This document shows, piece by piece, positions 18,006 to 26,812 of a stretch of 64,000 nt of DNA. The notes beneath the pieces were generated by a model. It was not told the origin of the DNA. It worked only from the letters and a program-made list of their open reading frames with translations, and searched no databases. Source of the DNA: Pigmentibacter ruber (GTDB lineage: Bacteria > Bdellovibrionota_B > Oligoflexia > Silvanigrellales > Silvanigrellaceae); contig NZ_WSSC01000001.1 of the NCBI RefSeq assembly GCF_009792895.1, positions 1,302,001-1,366,000 of the forward strand. Reading direction: 5' to 3'. Made by a program: the position numbers and the translations under genes. Numbering within the stretch: position 1 is the first letter of the stretch; each line of letters starts with the position of its first letter.

Positions 18006-18584
18006 TTAAAGATAAACTTCTCCAGATGGTTTATGAATAGTCACCTTTCTCTTTTTATCACCAATTAAAGTAACAAATATTTTATTGATTTCTCTGAAGT
18101 CTTTAGAAAAATCAATAACAACTTTTTGGTTATCCATTACTTTATTGCAATAAGCATTTACGTCTGCTTTTAATATCCAATATGAAACATTACCTTTTTT
18201 TCGTTCTCCTTTTTCTGGTAAATCAAACTTTTCTGATGCTACTTCAAAATTTTCAATCTCTTCAATTTGATATTTGCAATCTGCTTCTTTTGGGAATGCG
18301 ACAATCTGCGAAATTTTTTCGCGTATAATATTATCTGTAGCTCTAACTTTTTCGTCTTGCTCTGCTGTTTGCGTTTTTCCTTCAAATCCATATGCTTCTT
18401 TTGCTGGTATTCGTATCTGAATATTTACTTTTTTTGAATTAAAAAGGCCAATAGCTATGTCGACTTCAGCTTTATTATGATGTGAAGTGCCTAGTTTTTG
18501 AGTTTTACTATAGGAAGATAATGTTGCAATTGGCGAGAGAATTAGGGTAGAAGTAACTATTAAATTTATACAGCTTTTAATCAT
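18006..18584 (-). CDS. DUF2796 / ZrgA-like periplasmic protein
   Basis: A 192-residue exported protein with an N-terminal signal (about residues 1-24). The mature part starts SHHNKAEVDIAIG, followed by VNIQIRIPAKEAYGFEGKTQTAEQ, matching the DUF2796 pattern in which a His-containing opening is followed by a sandwich fold and an AA-L-GFEH-P-t--- segment. ZrgA proteins bind zinc in the periplasm of other Gram-negatives through a long His-rich stretch. That His-rich stretch is absent here: only HH at the start remains, so strong zinc storage is doubtful. Good AAAGGA ribosome site. No zinc transporter is next to it. Confidence 0.7.
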   Translation of the reverse strand: MIKSCINLIVTSTLILSPIATLSSYSKTQKLGTSHHNKAEVDIAIGLFNSKKVNIQIRIPAKEAYGFEGKTQTAEQDEKVRATDNIIREKISQIVAFPKEADCKYQIEEIENFEVASEKFDLPEKGERKKGNVSYWILKADVNAYCNKVMDNQKVVIDFSKDFREINKIFVTLIGDKKRKVTIHKPSGEVYL

Positions 18585-18930
18585 AAAGAAATCCTTTTCT
18601 CAGTTTAAATATTTAATTGAAATGATTGAGTAGTAATGCTGAATTGATTGAGTAACAATAGCACTCGATAAATAGAGTTCCATTGTAATTATAGTATGAA
18701 TTATTTTAATTTATAAATCAAGAAATAAGTACATTTAATAATTGGATTTTAAATTATTTAGTGATATCTTTAGTTTAAATTATTGAAAATAAAATATTTA
18801 TTTTAAAATATCTGATTTACTTAATTTTATTTATTTGGTAAAGTAAAAAAATAATAGTTGTGATTTTTGTACTGACTATTATTTCCAATAAATTTTTTAA
18901 TTTTTATCAATTGAATACTGGAGAAAAAAA
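18585..18930. other. Divergent intergenic region
   Basis: 346 bases between the DUF2796 and CBS genes. There is a loose direct repeat of TGATTGAGTA near 18621 and 18645. No gene seen. Confidence 0.35.
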
Positions 18931-19353
18931 ATGATTGTATCTGATATTATGACCAAAGATCCTGTCGTATGCACGCCCGAAGTTACTTTGCTAAAATGCG
19001 CTCAATTAATGTCTGAATATGATTGTGGAGAAATTCCTGTTGTAAATACAATTGAGGAGAAAAAAATATTGGGAGTTATAACTGATAGAGATATAACATA
19101 TAGAGGAGTAGCAAAAAATTTAATTCCCTCTTCTTCAATTGTTGAAGAATGTATGAGTAAAATTAAATATACTTTAAGTAAAGATGATAGCTTGGAAAAA
19201 TGCATTAAAATAATGGCTGATAATCAAGTTAGAAGATTGCCAGTGGTAGATGAAAATTTTTCTTGTATTGGAATTGTTTCTCAAGCACAAATCTCGAGAT
19301 TTTGTTCAAATACAACGAGCGGTAATTTATTAAGAGAAATTTCTACCCCATAG
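18931..19353 (+). CDS. CBS-pair domain protein
   Basis: A 140-residue protein made of two CBS motifs (about residues 1-60 and 72-130): DIMTKDPVVCTPEVTLLKCA, then GVITDRDITYRGVA, and a second repeat ECMSKIKYTLSKDDSLEKC with PVVDENFSCIGIVSQ. CBS pairs bind adenosyl nucleotides and report energy state. Stand-alone CBS proteins of this size are common in stress regulons. GGAG lies seven bases before the ATG. It is probably monocistronic, convergent with the lipase gene. Confidence 0.88.
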   Translation: MIVSDIMTKDPVVCTPEVTLLKCAQLMSEYDCGEIPVVNTIEEKKILGVITDRDITYRGVAKNLIPSSSIVEECMSKIKYTLSKDDSLEKCIKIMADNQVRRLPVVDENFSCIGIVSQAQISRFCSNTTSGNLLREISTP

Positions 19354-19394
19354 AAAAAAAATAATTAAGCACATGCTTTATCTAATAATTAAAT

Positions 19395-20537
19395 TTAGCT
19401 ATCTTTTTTTGAATTGCACTCATTATCGTTTATAATAAGATTTTTTAGAAGCTGAGCATCTATAAGTGCTTTTTCAGCGAGATTTGCTATTAAGCAATGA
19501 GCTCTTGTGCTAGGATGTATTTCATCCCAAAATAAATATTCTTCAGGTTTTGAACAAATATTTCCATCATTTTCTGAATAGTTTTTTGAATAACATGCTT
19601 CATTTACTTTTTTAAAACCATAAGAAGCAGGAGAAGAAATTATTTCTTTAAAAAGGTTTTCTATTTTAAGTTTAATAATAACTATTTTGTCTTTATATTG
19701 AGGTTGATTTTCGAGGAATTCTAATTGTTCATTTAAAATTGAATTATGCTTATAAGACCTATCAGTTAAAATCTCAATTTCTTCTGTTCTTTTTATGGCA
19801 TATGGAGTTTTTCCGAGATCAGGTAAGTTAGGGATCAAAAAATATTTTTTATCATTTGATGGAGAGTAGTCTGATATAATTTTTATGCTCTCTATAATAT
19901 TGTTTACTGTTAAAGACGGATCTGCCTTTTGTAAGTAATCATTTCCACCTGCCCAAATAACATATAGAGTATGATTTAATGCATAATCATCAGGTTTGTT
20001 AATCTTTAAATATTCTTTTATCATTTCTTTTACACCAATTTTCATTAGAATTTGAAATTTTTTTAAATAGTTTGTTACAAAATCATTTTTAAAAAAATCA
20101 GTAATTTTTTTAAAAAGAATATTTTCTGAATTTTGCATGCTAGATGTTGATGAACCTCCTATTGCAAAATTACATGCTCGGTTTATATTTATATTAAAAA
20201 AACAATCGTGTGAGGAAGGAGGAGATAGTTTAAGATCTCTTAAAAACTTATCGACCCATATTTCTCCATTAGAAAACCTACCTTCCTTATAGGGAGGTGA
20301 AATTGGGTAAGCTTTTGAGACTCCTGATCCTGGAATGTCTTTAGCTGCTCGGCTTAAAAGATCTATATTTCCAGTGTCAGAAAGACTATCTCCAAAAATC
20401 ACAACAGAATTAAACTGAGAAGAATATTCTGAAAGTTGTGGATGACTATCGTCTTTTTTAAATAAACGAGCGCATCCTTGCAAATTGATACTAAGCATAA
20501 TACTTGAAGCTATAAATATACTTTTTGAGCAAATCAT
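19395..20537 (-). CDS. GDSL/SGNH lipase lipoprotein
   Basis: A 380-residue SGNH hydrolase. Block I is VVIFGDSLSDTGN with the nucleophile Ser, block II gives the oxyanion Gly in NFAIGGSS, block III is WAGGNDYL with the oxyanion Asn, and block V is DEIHPSTRAH with the catalytic Asp/His. The closest described group is secreted lysophospholipase/lecithinase enzymes such as Legionella PlaA-type proteins. The ATG at 20537 gives a clean lipoprotein signal (SIMLSINLQGC) with AAAGG nine bases upstream, so I reject the earlier ATG at 20588, which would add an unsuitable extension. It probably acts on phospholipids from the outer membrane surface; substrate is inferred only. Confidence 0.88.
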   Translation of the reverse strand: MICSKSIFIASSIMLSINLQGCARLFKKDDSHPQLSEYSSQFNSVVIFGDSLSDTGNIDLLSRAAKDIPGSGVSKAYPISPPYKEGRFSNGEIWVDKFLRDLKLSPPSSHDCFFNININRACNFAIGGSSTSSMQNSENILFKKITDFFKNDFVTNYLKKFQILMKIGVKEMIKEYLKINKPDDYALNHTLYVIWAGGNDYLQKADPSLTVNNIIESIKIISDYSPSNDKKYFLIPNLPDLGKTPYAIKRTEEIEILTDRSYKHNSILNEQLEFLENQPQYKDKIVIIKLKIENLFKEIISSPASYGFKKVNEACYSKNYSENDGNICSKPEEYLFWDEIHPSTRAHCLIANLAEKALIDAQLLKNLIINDNECNSKKDS

Positions 20538-20963
20538 AAATTGAACCTTTTTTAAAAATAGTAGGATAATATAATTATCAATGCACAATTAAATGTACTA
20601 AAATCATATATCAACAGTAATTGCAAATTTTAGTTTTTTGCTAAAACTTAATCTTAGTTAGAAAGTATTATAATTTAAAAATATTGAAAATAATTATAAT
20701 TTTAATGACTAGTAATATAAAATAATATGTATGAAATTTTTTTGCTCTCATTTATTTTAATTTTAAGTAATTTTATTTGAGAAAATAATTATTTAAAATA
20801 TTCTTAGATTATAGTTTAATTTAACTTTATGCATTAAGCGATCTTAATAAGCACAAAACAAAAATAATATAAAAAAATGATCCAAGTCAAGAGGTGTAAA
20901 GTAAAATATAAATGTACTGCAACAGTAAAGATAATTTTAATTTTTTAAATATGTAACTTTCCT
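20538..20963. other. Intergenic region
   Basis: 426 bases between two minus-strand genes. No gene, no strong hairpin. It must carry the lipase promoter. Confidence 0.35.
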
Positions 20964-21485
20964 TTATTGATCATATATTTGAACTATCATTGATTTACAT
21001 TCTTGAAATTCAGTTCGTGTCATATTAGAATCTGTAATTTTTAGACCCTCTTTATTAAAAACTTTCAGATCCTCACAAATATTATTTCCTGTGTAGCGGA
21101 TTGTATCAGGAAATTCTTTAATGAATGTTGAAATTGAATTATTATCGAAAATAAATGTAATTGAATCGGCACATTTTTTTCTAGCAACTTCGATAGAATA
21201 TTTTTGATCTTTTCTTTTTTTAAGAGTTTTTTTCTTAAAAATTGTTTGGAATGTCACAGAGCAACTGTGTTTTGCCCGATCTCCAGCTACAATTAAAGAA
21301 TTTAAAGTACAATTTCTGGCATTTTTTGGTGATTCACAGTTTAGTGAATATAAAACAGTACTATGATTGTCACTTGATATTTGCTTGTAGTGATTAATTT
21401 TATTAAAAACAGAATGTGTAGGAATAAAAATAAAACATGAAATAGCTGGTATAATGATATATATGAATAAATTTTTTTGTTCCAT
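20964..21485 (-). CDS. Hypothetical secreted or membrane-anchored protein
   Basis: A 173-residue protein with an N-terminal hydrophobic segment (LFIYIIIPAISCFIFIP) that may be a signal or anchor. The exported part has about six Cys residues (SLNCES, ARNCTLNS, KHSCSV, RKKCAD, NNICED, FQECKS), which would suit disulfides in the periplasm. It is otherwise unrecognised. GAGGA precedes the ATG. Stands alone on the minus strand. Confidence 0.6.
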   Translation of the reverse strand: MEQKNLFIYIIIPAISCFIFIPTHSVFNKINHYKQISSDNHSTVLYSLNCESPKNARNCTLNSLIVAGDRAKHSCSVTFQTIFKKKTLKKRKDQKYSIEVARKKCADSITFIFDNNSISTFIKEFPDTIRYTGNNICEDLKVFNKEGLKITDSNMTRTEFQECKSMIVQIYDQ

Positions 21486-22057
21486 TGTTAATTTCCTCTT
21501 TATTAATTTAATTATTTTATTCTGATTTTTATGAAATTAATGGTTTCATTATTAAAATTAAAAATTTGATAGTAAGAGTTATTGCAATAGATAACTTTTA
21601 TTTTACAAATATCTTGTTAGAAAAATTAGAGTTAAAGATACATTTAAAATTTAATTTATGTTAAATGATCTTGGATCTATAAACTCTCATATATTTTTTT
21701 TCTAAGCAATATATATATAAGATATAATTTTTTGAAAGATTAATACTTTACGAAGTTTATTTAATCGTGTAGAATTTTTTATAGAACAGTGTTTTAAATT
21801 GTTTAGTAAATTTAACCTGTATCTTGAATTATTTGATTTATTTATCTTAATTTTCATTTAATATTTAAGATTATATAGAATTTTTGTAATTTATCGATTA
21901 ATAAAATAATTAAAATATTACTTTTTCTTTAATGTTTTTACTTACCATTAATATTTTTGATAATTTTGTGCTAATTTAGTTAAAAATAATTAAAGACAGT
22001 TTTTATTTTCAATTTATGAAAAATTTTTAAAATTTGAATATTTTGTGAGGTAATTTT
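21486..22057. other. Divergent intergenic region
   Basis: 572 AT-rich bases between the Cys-rich protein and hemerythrin genes, with an alternating AT stretch near 21708. No gene seen. Confidence 0.35.
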
Positions 22058-22510
22058 ATGAACATTATAAAAAAATTGATAATTGATCACCATAATGTGT
22101 TGAATATTATTGAACAATTAGAAAAAAGGACTGAAAAAGATGATGAAAAAACACAAGAACTGGTTCAAAGGTTATGTGAAGAAATTTCATTGCATGCCAA
22201 ATCTGAAGAAAAAGCATTATATAAAATTTGCGAGAAAAAAAATGTAAAGCTTAGAGATATAGTTTTAGAAGGTAAAATTGAGCATTCTCTTATAAATAAA
22301 GTTTTGGACAAATTATCTTCTACAGCACCTGGGGAAGATGGAAAATTTAAAGCTACTCTTTATGTCTTAAAAGAACTTTTAGAACACCATGCTCTTTGCG
22401 ATGAAGAAGAAGAACTATTTCCACAAATCAAAAAACTTTTTACGGAGATGGAACTTATTGAGATGGGTGAGCTTTTTGATGATTATAAAAAAGAATTAGC
22501 TGAGCAATAA
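22058..22510 (+). CDS. Hemerythrin-like (HHE) domain protein
   Basis: A 150-residue four-helix-bundle protein. Iron ligands of the HHE pattern are visible: DHHNVLN near residue 11, SLHAKSEEKALY near 47-58, IEHSLINKVL near 76 and ELLEHHALCDEEEELFPQI near 109-127 (H...E motifs). HHE proteins bind a di-iron centre and oxygen or nitric oxide; many bacterial ones belong to general stress responses. No signal, so cytoplasmic. GAGGT before the ATG. It converges with the DUF1328 gene. Confidence 0.87.
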   Translation: MNIIKKLIIDHHNVLNIIEQLEKRTEKDDEKTQELVQRLCEEISLHAKSEEKALYKICEKKNVKLRDIVLEGKIEHSLINKVLDKLSSTAPGEDGKFKATLYVLKELLEHHALCDEEEELFPQIKKLFTEMELIEMGELFDDYKKELAEQ

Positions 22511-22546
22511 TTTAATAAATCCATCTCTGCAAATAATCTAAAAGTT

Positions 22547-22714
22547 TTAACTTTTTCTTTCTAAGAAGGAATCGATGAATGATAAAATGCTTAAAACTAG
22601 AAATATAATAAATATTATTTTTGCTGCATAAGCATACATGTGTGCTAATAAATAAAATCCACAGAAAGCAGCGACTAAAGAAACACCCAAAAATCCTAGT
22701 GCCCAGCGTAACAT
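22547..22714 (-). CDS. DUF1328 (YtjA-like) small membrane protein
   Basis: A 55-residue protein, MLRWALGFLGVSLVAAFCGF..., ending DSFLERKS. It has two membrane helices and matches DUF1328, whose members begin MLRWAL-FL--AL-AA--GF and have a second helix AKIIFIIFLVLSILSF. AAGGA lies seven bases before the ATG. DUF1328 proteins are small inner-membrane proteins often found with stress genes; function unknown. A longer frame over the same DNA (22512-22742) has no family resemblance and is a shadow. Confidence 0.85.
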   Translation of the reverse strand: MLRWALGFLGVSLVAAFCGFYLLAHMYAYAAKIIFIIFLVLSILSFIDSFLERKS

Positions 22715-22911
22715 ATTTTATTCCTTTTTCAATTTTAGACATTTAAAAAATAATATTTAATAATTATATCGCACATTTAATTATTAAAATATTAGAAATT
22801 TAAGTATTCATTTCTAAAATGAAATGAAAAATGAAAGGTAAAATGGATCTCCCAGAGAAAATAAAAATTGAAAGAATTTTTATTTCCAGAAATAATTTAG
22901 CCTTATTCATA

Positions 22912-23763
22912 TTAAGAATTAACGGGAATACCACCATTTGGGTGTAGTACTTGACCTGTCATATAAGAGGCATCTTCTGATGCTAAAAAAACAAACGAAG
23001 GAGCGACTTCACATGGCTGTCCTATTCTTTCTAGAAAGGTATCTTTTCCAAAATGCTTTAGCCGCTCTTCAGTAAAAGTAGAAGGTATCAATGGAGTCCA
23101 AATAGGTCCAGGAGCAACTGCATTTACTCGGATTTTTTGTTTGGCAAGGTTTTTTGCTAAAGATCGAGTAAACGAAATGACTGCTCCTTTTGTAGCAGAA
23201 TAATCAATTAGGTCATCACTTCCTTTATAGGCAACAACTGAAGCGCAATTAATTATATTGGCACCTTCTTTCATGAATCTTAATGAAGCTTGTGTCATAA
23301 AAAAATAGGAGAAAATATTTGTTCGAAATATTTTTTGTATTTCTACCTCAGAAATTTCTTCAAAATTTCCGTGTAAACGTTGTTCTCCACAATTATTAAC
23401 GAGTATATCGATATATCCATACTTTTTAATAATTTGCCTGATTGCTTCATTACAAAAAAAACGATTACCGCAATCTCCATCTAGTGTGAGGCATCGTTTG
23501 CCAATTTCTTCGACTCGTTTTTTTGTAAAAAGGGCATCTTCATGCTCATTTAGATAAAGTAATGCTAAATCTGCGCCTTCCTTGGCAAAAGCGATGGCTG
23601 TTGCTCTCCCTATCCCACTATCACCACCTGTTATAATGGCAATTTTACCTTCAAGACGCTTTGCACTTAATTTATCGGGTCTTTCGAAAATAGGCTTTGG
23701 GAGCATTTCCTTTTCTTTTCCAGGCTTTCCATCATAACTTTGGTGGAATTTACTTTTTTCCAT
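22912..23763 (-). CDS. Short-chain dehydrogenase, general stress protein 39 type
   Basis: A 283-residue SDR with the extended N-terminus of the YdaD/YghA/GSP39 group (KFHQSYDGKPGKEKEMLPKP). Motifs: cofactor site GGDSGIGRA, NNCGEQ (NNAG position, with Cys for Ala), catalytic Ser in NCASVVAYKG, YSATK and the PG motif in APGPIWTPL. It ends MTGQVLHPNGGIPVNS as usual. It should reduce or oxidise an alcohol/carbonyl with NAD(P); the physiological substrate is not known for this group. The ATG at 23763 fits AGGA nine bases upstream better than the ATG at 23781. Part of the stress island. Confidence 0.9.
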   Translation of the reverse strand: MEKSKFHQSYDGKPGKEKEMLPKPIFERPDKLSAKRLEGKIAIITGGDSGIGRATAIAFAKEGADLALLYLNEHEDALFTKKRVEEIGKRCLTLDGDCGNRFFCNEAIRQIIKKYGYIDILVNNCGEQRLHGNFEEISEVEIQKIFRTNIFSYFFMTQASLRFMKEGANIINCASVVAYKGSDDLIDYSATKGAVISFTRSLAKNLAKQKIRVNAVAPGPIWTPLIPSTFTEERLKHFGKDTFLERIGQPCEVAPSFVFLASEDASYMTGQVLHPNGGIPVNS

Positions 23764-23973
23764 TTCCTTTTTTCCTATCATTTTTTGTAAAAGAAGATTT
23801 TTTCTAGACCTTTTTTCGACTAAATTTGCACCTAAATATGGATTTTACCAGAAATATTTTGTGCATTAATTATTGGATTATATTAATACTTTTTTAAGAT
23901 TCAAATTAAAATACTTTTTTCTTAATTATTAATATATACAATCTTGATATAGAATATAAATCTTAAAATAAAT

Positions 23974-24231
23974 TTAGTATTTAGGTCTTACTTCTTCATT
24001 TTGAAAGAACTTATTTTTTTTATTACCAAACTCTGATGTTGAGTCTCCTTCTTGCGGCTGTTTAGAATCGTTTTGCTTTTTTTCTGAAATGAAATTTTCT
24101 AAATAATTACGTAGTTTTTCAGCCGTTGAACTTATATAGTTTTGAACAGAGGTTTCATTCTTTTTTATTAATTTTGAAATAGCTACGTAAGAAACAGCAG
24201 TTATACAAATTCCTAAAATAACTCCAGACAT
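23974..24231 (-). CDS. Small one-helix membrane protein, paralog of 17224-17430
   Basis: An 85-residue protein with helix MSGVILGICITAVSYVAISK, amphipathic segment EKLRNYLENFISEKKQ, and a longer polar tail containing GNKKNKFF. It is the clear paralog of 17224-17430, with an insertion of about 15 residues before the tail. GGAG is eight bases before the ATG. Probably inner-membrane anchored. It may be co-transcribed with the next minus-strand genes; the gap to the upstream gene is 113 bases. Confidence 0.65.
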   Translation of the reverse strand: MSGVILGICITAVSYVAISKLIKKNETSVQNYISSTAEKLRNYLENFISEKKQNDSKQPQEGDSTSEFGNKKNKFFQNEEVRPKY

Positions 24232-24344
24232 AATAATTCTCCTTTTTTTATGAAAAAATTGAAATAAACTCTTTGAAAAATACCCACACCATAAAATTTA
24301 TTCACTAGAACTGAGAGATATTTTTTGCATCTATCTTTTTATTA

Positions 24345-24557
24345 TTAAACGTAAATAGTTGTTCTTTTTAAAAGCTCTTCAGCAGGAGGAACTCCACCGG
24401 GATTACGCGGGGGATTAATAATTGGAACTTCTATTGGTCTTCTAGTTGTATCCTCTTTTTCCTTTTCCTCTTTATCTGCTTCATCCTTTTTTTTATAAGG
24501 CTCTTGTTGATTATTTTCAGAGTTATTAAAATAATCTTTCATTAATGCTTTTTTCAT
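24345..24557 (-). CDS. Small charged, proline-rich hypothetical protein
   Basis: A 70-residue protein: Lys/Glu-rich first half (KKKDEADKEEKEKEDTTRRP) and a Pro-rich second half (VPIINPPRNPGGVPPAEELL). No signal or helix of membrane length; probably disordered. CGGAG precedes the ATG. It lies 39 bases after the OmpA-like gene in the same direction, so co-transcription is likely. Function unknown. Confidence 0.5.
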   Translation of the reverse strand: MKKALMKDYFNNSENNQQEPYKKKDEADKEEKEKEDTTRRPIEVPIINPPRNPGGVPPAEELLKRTTIYV

Positions 24558-24596
24558 TTTTTCTCCGATGTATTAGATTTTTATAAATTGAAAAAA

Positions 24597-25577
24597 TTAA
24601 AAACTTAACCCGACGTCTAAGCCAATCATTTGTATGTTGTTGGTAAGTGAATAAGTTAGAAAAACAGATGGACCTCTTTCTGTTTCATAACCAACTCTAA
24701 CTTCACCTCCAGCAGCCAAATCTCCTTTATCAATATTTTTTTCTGGTACTTTAATCCACTCTTTTCCACCAATTACTCGAAGCCCTGTTGAAAACGACTT
24801 TATAGACATTCCTAATCCCAGAAAAGCATAGGTATTAGTGACCTGCACATTGTTGTCCGATATCTTTAAATTAGGGATAGACGTTTTAATTTTTGCTCCA
24901 ATTTCAGGTCTAAAATGCGAAGCTTTTATCACCCACGAGAACTCTGTACCCAAGGATAAATAATTTATTCCGCTCTCTCTGTAATAGGTATCGTAAGAAA
25001 ACAAAGAACCAATCCTAAATTTTGCATCAGCATTGTAACTATCCGAATACTGTTCTTGAGATTTGTTTTTAGAAGAAAGATCTTTGTTTTCTTTCTTAAG
25101 ATTATCTAATTCTTCGCCCGTTGAAGCGAGCAAAGCATCTCGGTTTTTGATCTCCATATCCATTTCAGATATTTTTGTTTCTAATAAAGCTATATTTTTT
25201 TCTTCTGCTGGATCGTTATAATAAAATGTGACTACCGCTTTTGTTCCAATATATTGCATTTGAAAAGGATTCAATTCTTTCACTAGAATATCAGGATACC
25301 TTTTTTTTATAAATGAAATTGATCTTTTTGCTCTTTGCGAAGCAAGTTGCTGATTTTTGGCAGTTGAACCAGTCCACGAACTGCTACCATAAGCCACAAC
25401 ATTTTCTATCTTTTTATTTGCTAATGAATTCAAACAATAGTTTAAATTTTCTTCGTTTTTTATAATTTCAGAGGAATTGTTTTGGAATTCGATAACGCAC
25501 TCCTTCTCCTCTAAAGCACTTATTATCTGAGGAAAGAAGAACACTTGTAATAAAATGATCTTATATTTTGTAAGCAT
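24597..25577 (-). CDS. OmpA-like domain plus coiled coil plus C-terminal beta-barrel
   Basis: A 326-residue exported protein. After the signal peptide (to about Ala21), residues 25-125 look like an OmpA-type peptidoglycan-binding domain: VIEFQNNSSEI, ENVVAYGSSSWTGS, and the helix NQQLASQRAKRSISFIKK. A coiled coil follows (LLETKISEMDMEIKNRDALL and onward). The last 140 residues alternate in outer-membrane barrel fashion and end in a terminal Phe (MIGLDVGLSF). Usual OmpA proteins place barrel first and peptidoglycan domain last; here the order is inverted. It would link outer membrane to peptidoglycan. Operon with the downstream small genes is likely. Confidence 0.7.
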   Translation of the reverse strand: MLTKYKIILLQVFFFPQIISALEEKECVIEFQNNSSEIIKNEENLNYCLNSLANKKIENVVAYGSSSWTGSTAKNQQLASQRAKRSISFIKKRYPDILVKELNPFQMQYIGTKAVVTFYYNDPAEEKNIALLETKISEMDMEIKNRDALLASTGEELDNLKKENKDLSSKNKSQEQYSDSYNADAKFRIGSLFSYDTYYRESGINYLSLGTEFSWVIKASHFRPEIGAKIKTSIPNLKISDNNVQVTNTYAFLGLGMSIKSFSTGLRVIGGKEWIKVPEKNIDKGDLAAGGEVRVGYETERGPSVFLTYSLTNNIQMIGLDVGLSF

Positions 25578-25700
25578 AATAAATTCTCGTATAAATGTTA
25601 AAGATTAATAGATTGTGTTAAATATTTTTTTAATTGAAAATATTTTATGAATAATAAATCTTGAATTATATTAAGTAACATATTGGTGTTTTAAATAAAT

Positions 25701-25970
25701 CTATTGACTACCTGTGCGAGCTTTTACATTTGAATTCTTAGATTTAATCTCGCGCTGATGTTTTGAACGAATTTCCCTATCATCCAATGCGTTCTCTTTA
25801 AAAAATTTGCCGAATCTAGAAATAGGTAATTTTCCTATTTTTCTTGATCTTTCGCCTACAGTTGTCCTTTTGTTATTTTCCTCGCATTTAGACCAATTGT
25901 ATTTATCAGATCTATCTTCTTCCATAGTGTTTTTACGGGAAACATTTGAAATCTGATTTTTTTTTAACAT
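25701..25970 (-). CDS. Degenerate KGG-type stress protein
   Basis: An 89-residue very basic protein. Residues 38-74 (GERSRKIGKLPISRFGKFFK, then ENALDDREIRSKHQREI) align with the KGG unit of the 16092-16550 protein: RK-G, G-(R/K)-FF-E, and E-R--H-RE fall in the same order with one gap. Both KGG triplets are lost (KIG and DDR), so a motif search would probably miss it. GCGAGG gives a good ribosome site, so it is likely expressed. Function unknown; a diverged member of the stress family is my reading. Confidence 0.6.
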   Translation of the reverse strand: MLKKNQISNVSRKNTMEEDRSDKYNWSKCEENNKRTTVGERSRKIGKLPISRFGKFFKENALDDREIRSKHQREIKSKNSNVKARTGSQ

Positions 25971-26365
25971 AAAATAAACCTCGCTTTTGTGAATTAACTA
26001 CATTCTATTTTTATATTGAGAATTAAACATTAAATTAATAACTAGATTATACTGTTAATTTATATTTAAATTAACAATAATGTTAAATAAATCCTAGAAA
26101 TATTATACCCTAATTATAAATTCAATTTATATATTGTTCAATATATTAATAAAAATTATATATTTCGGCCGCTTTTTCTTAAATTACCGAATTCTTTCAT
26201 TGGTGTACTTTTCTCCGTTGAACAGATTATTCAAATTATAAATTCATGTTAATAAATGTTGGAAAATATAATTTTAAAATAAAGTTATTTATTCAATAAT
26301 TTGCCATCGGGATAACTATCCAAATCGGAAACTCTAGTGTTTTATTCGAATAACTCTTATTATTT

Positions 26366-26419
26366 AAAAAGAGATAATACTGAAAGGAATTAACGATCGT
26401 TGAAACTTATTCTCTTTTT
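26366..26419 (+). terminator. Terminator-like hairpin with no gene upstream on its strand
   Basis: AAAAAGAGATAA at 26366-26377 pairs with TTATTCTCTTTTT at 26407-26419 with one bulge and a T-run. The loop contains the perfect palindrome AACGATCGTT (26392-26401). The nearest upstream plus-strand gene is more than 3 kb away, so a small RNA ending here is possible. Confidence 0.4.
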
Positions 26420-26812
26420 TTGATAACCAATTTTTATTAGAAGTAACATAACCCGGTATTATTTAATAATTAAGAATACACATTAACAAATATGAATACT
26501 CCTTTTTTATAAGAAGTACCTATTTGAAGTATACAAAATATTTAAATTTGTAAATAACTTTTAGTATAAATTACTTTACTGTAAAATTTTTGTATAATAA
26601 TATTTTGTAGTTAAGTGGATGTCTATTTTATAAATTTACAAATGTAAAGTTTTAAAACAAATAATTAAATGTTTTTCTTATAGTAAAATATTATATTTGA
26701 TTTTTTATTTCAAAATCCTCTGTAAAAATTATTTCGTAAAAGTAATTACTATTTCAATTTTTCAAATCAAAGAAAAACAAATATATAACCAAGACATATA
26801 AAATCTTTTAAT

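Noticed and set aside
22512-22742. A 76-codon minus-strand frame
   Set aside because: It overlaps the DUF1328 frame at 22547-22714, which has the family sequence and a matching ribosome site. The longer frame has no family resemblance.
26190-26240. Minus-strand short peptide frame ending SGRNI
   Set aside because: Only about 24 codons between stops, with the SD-like CGGAG too far from the ATG; mentioned only as part of the gap description.
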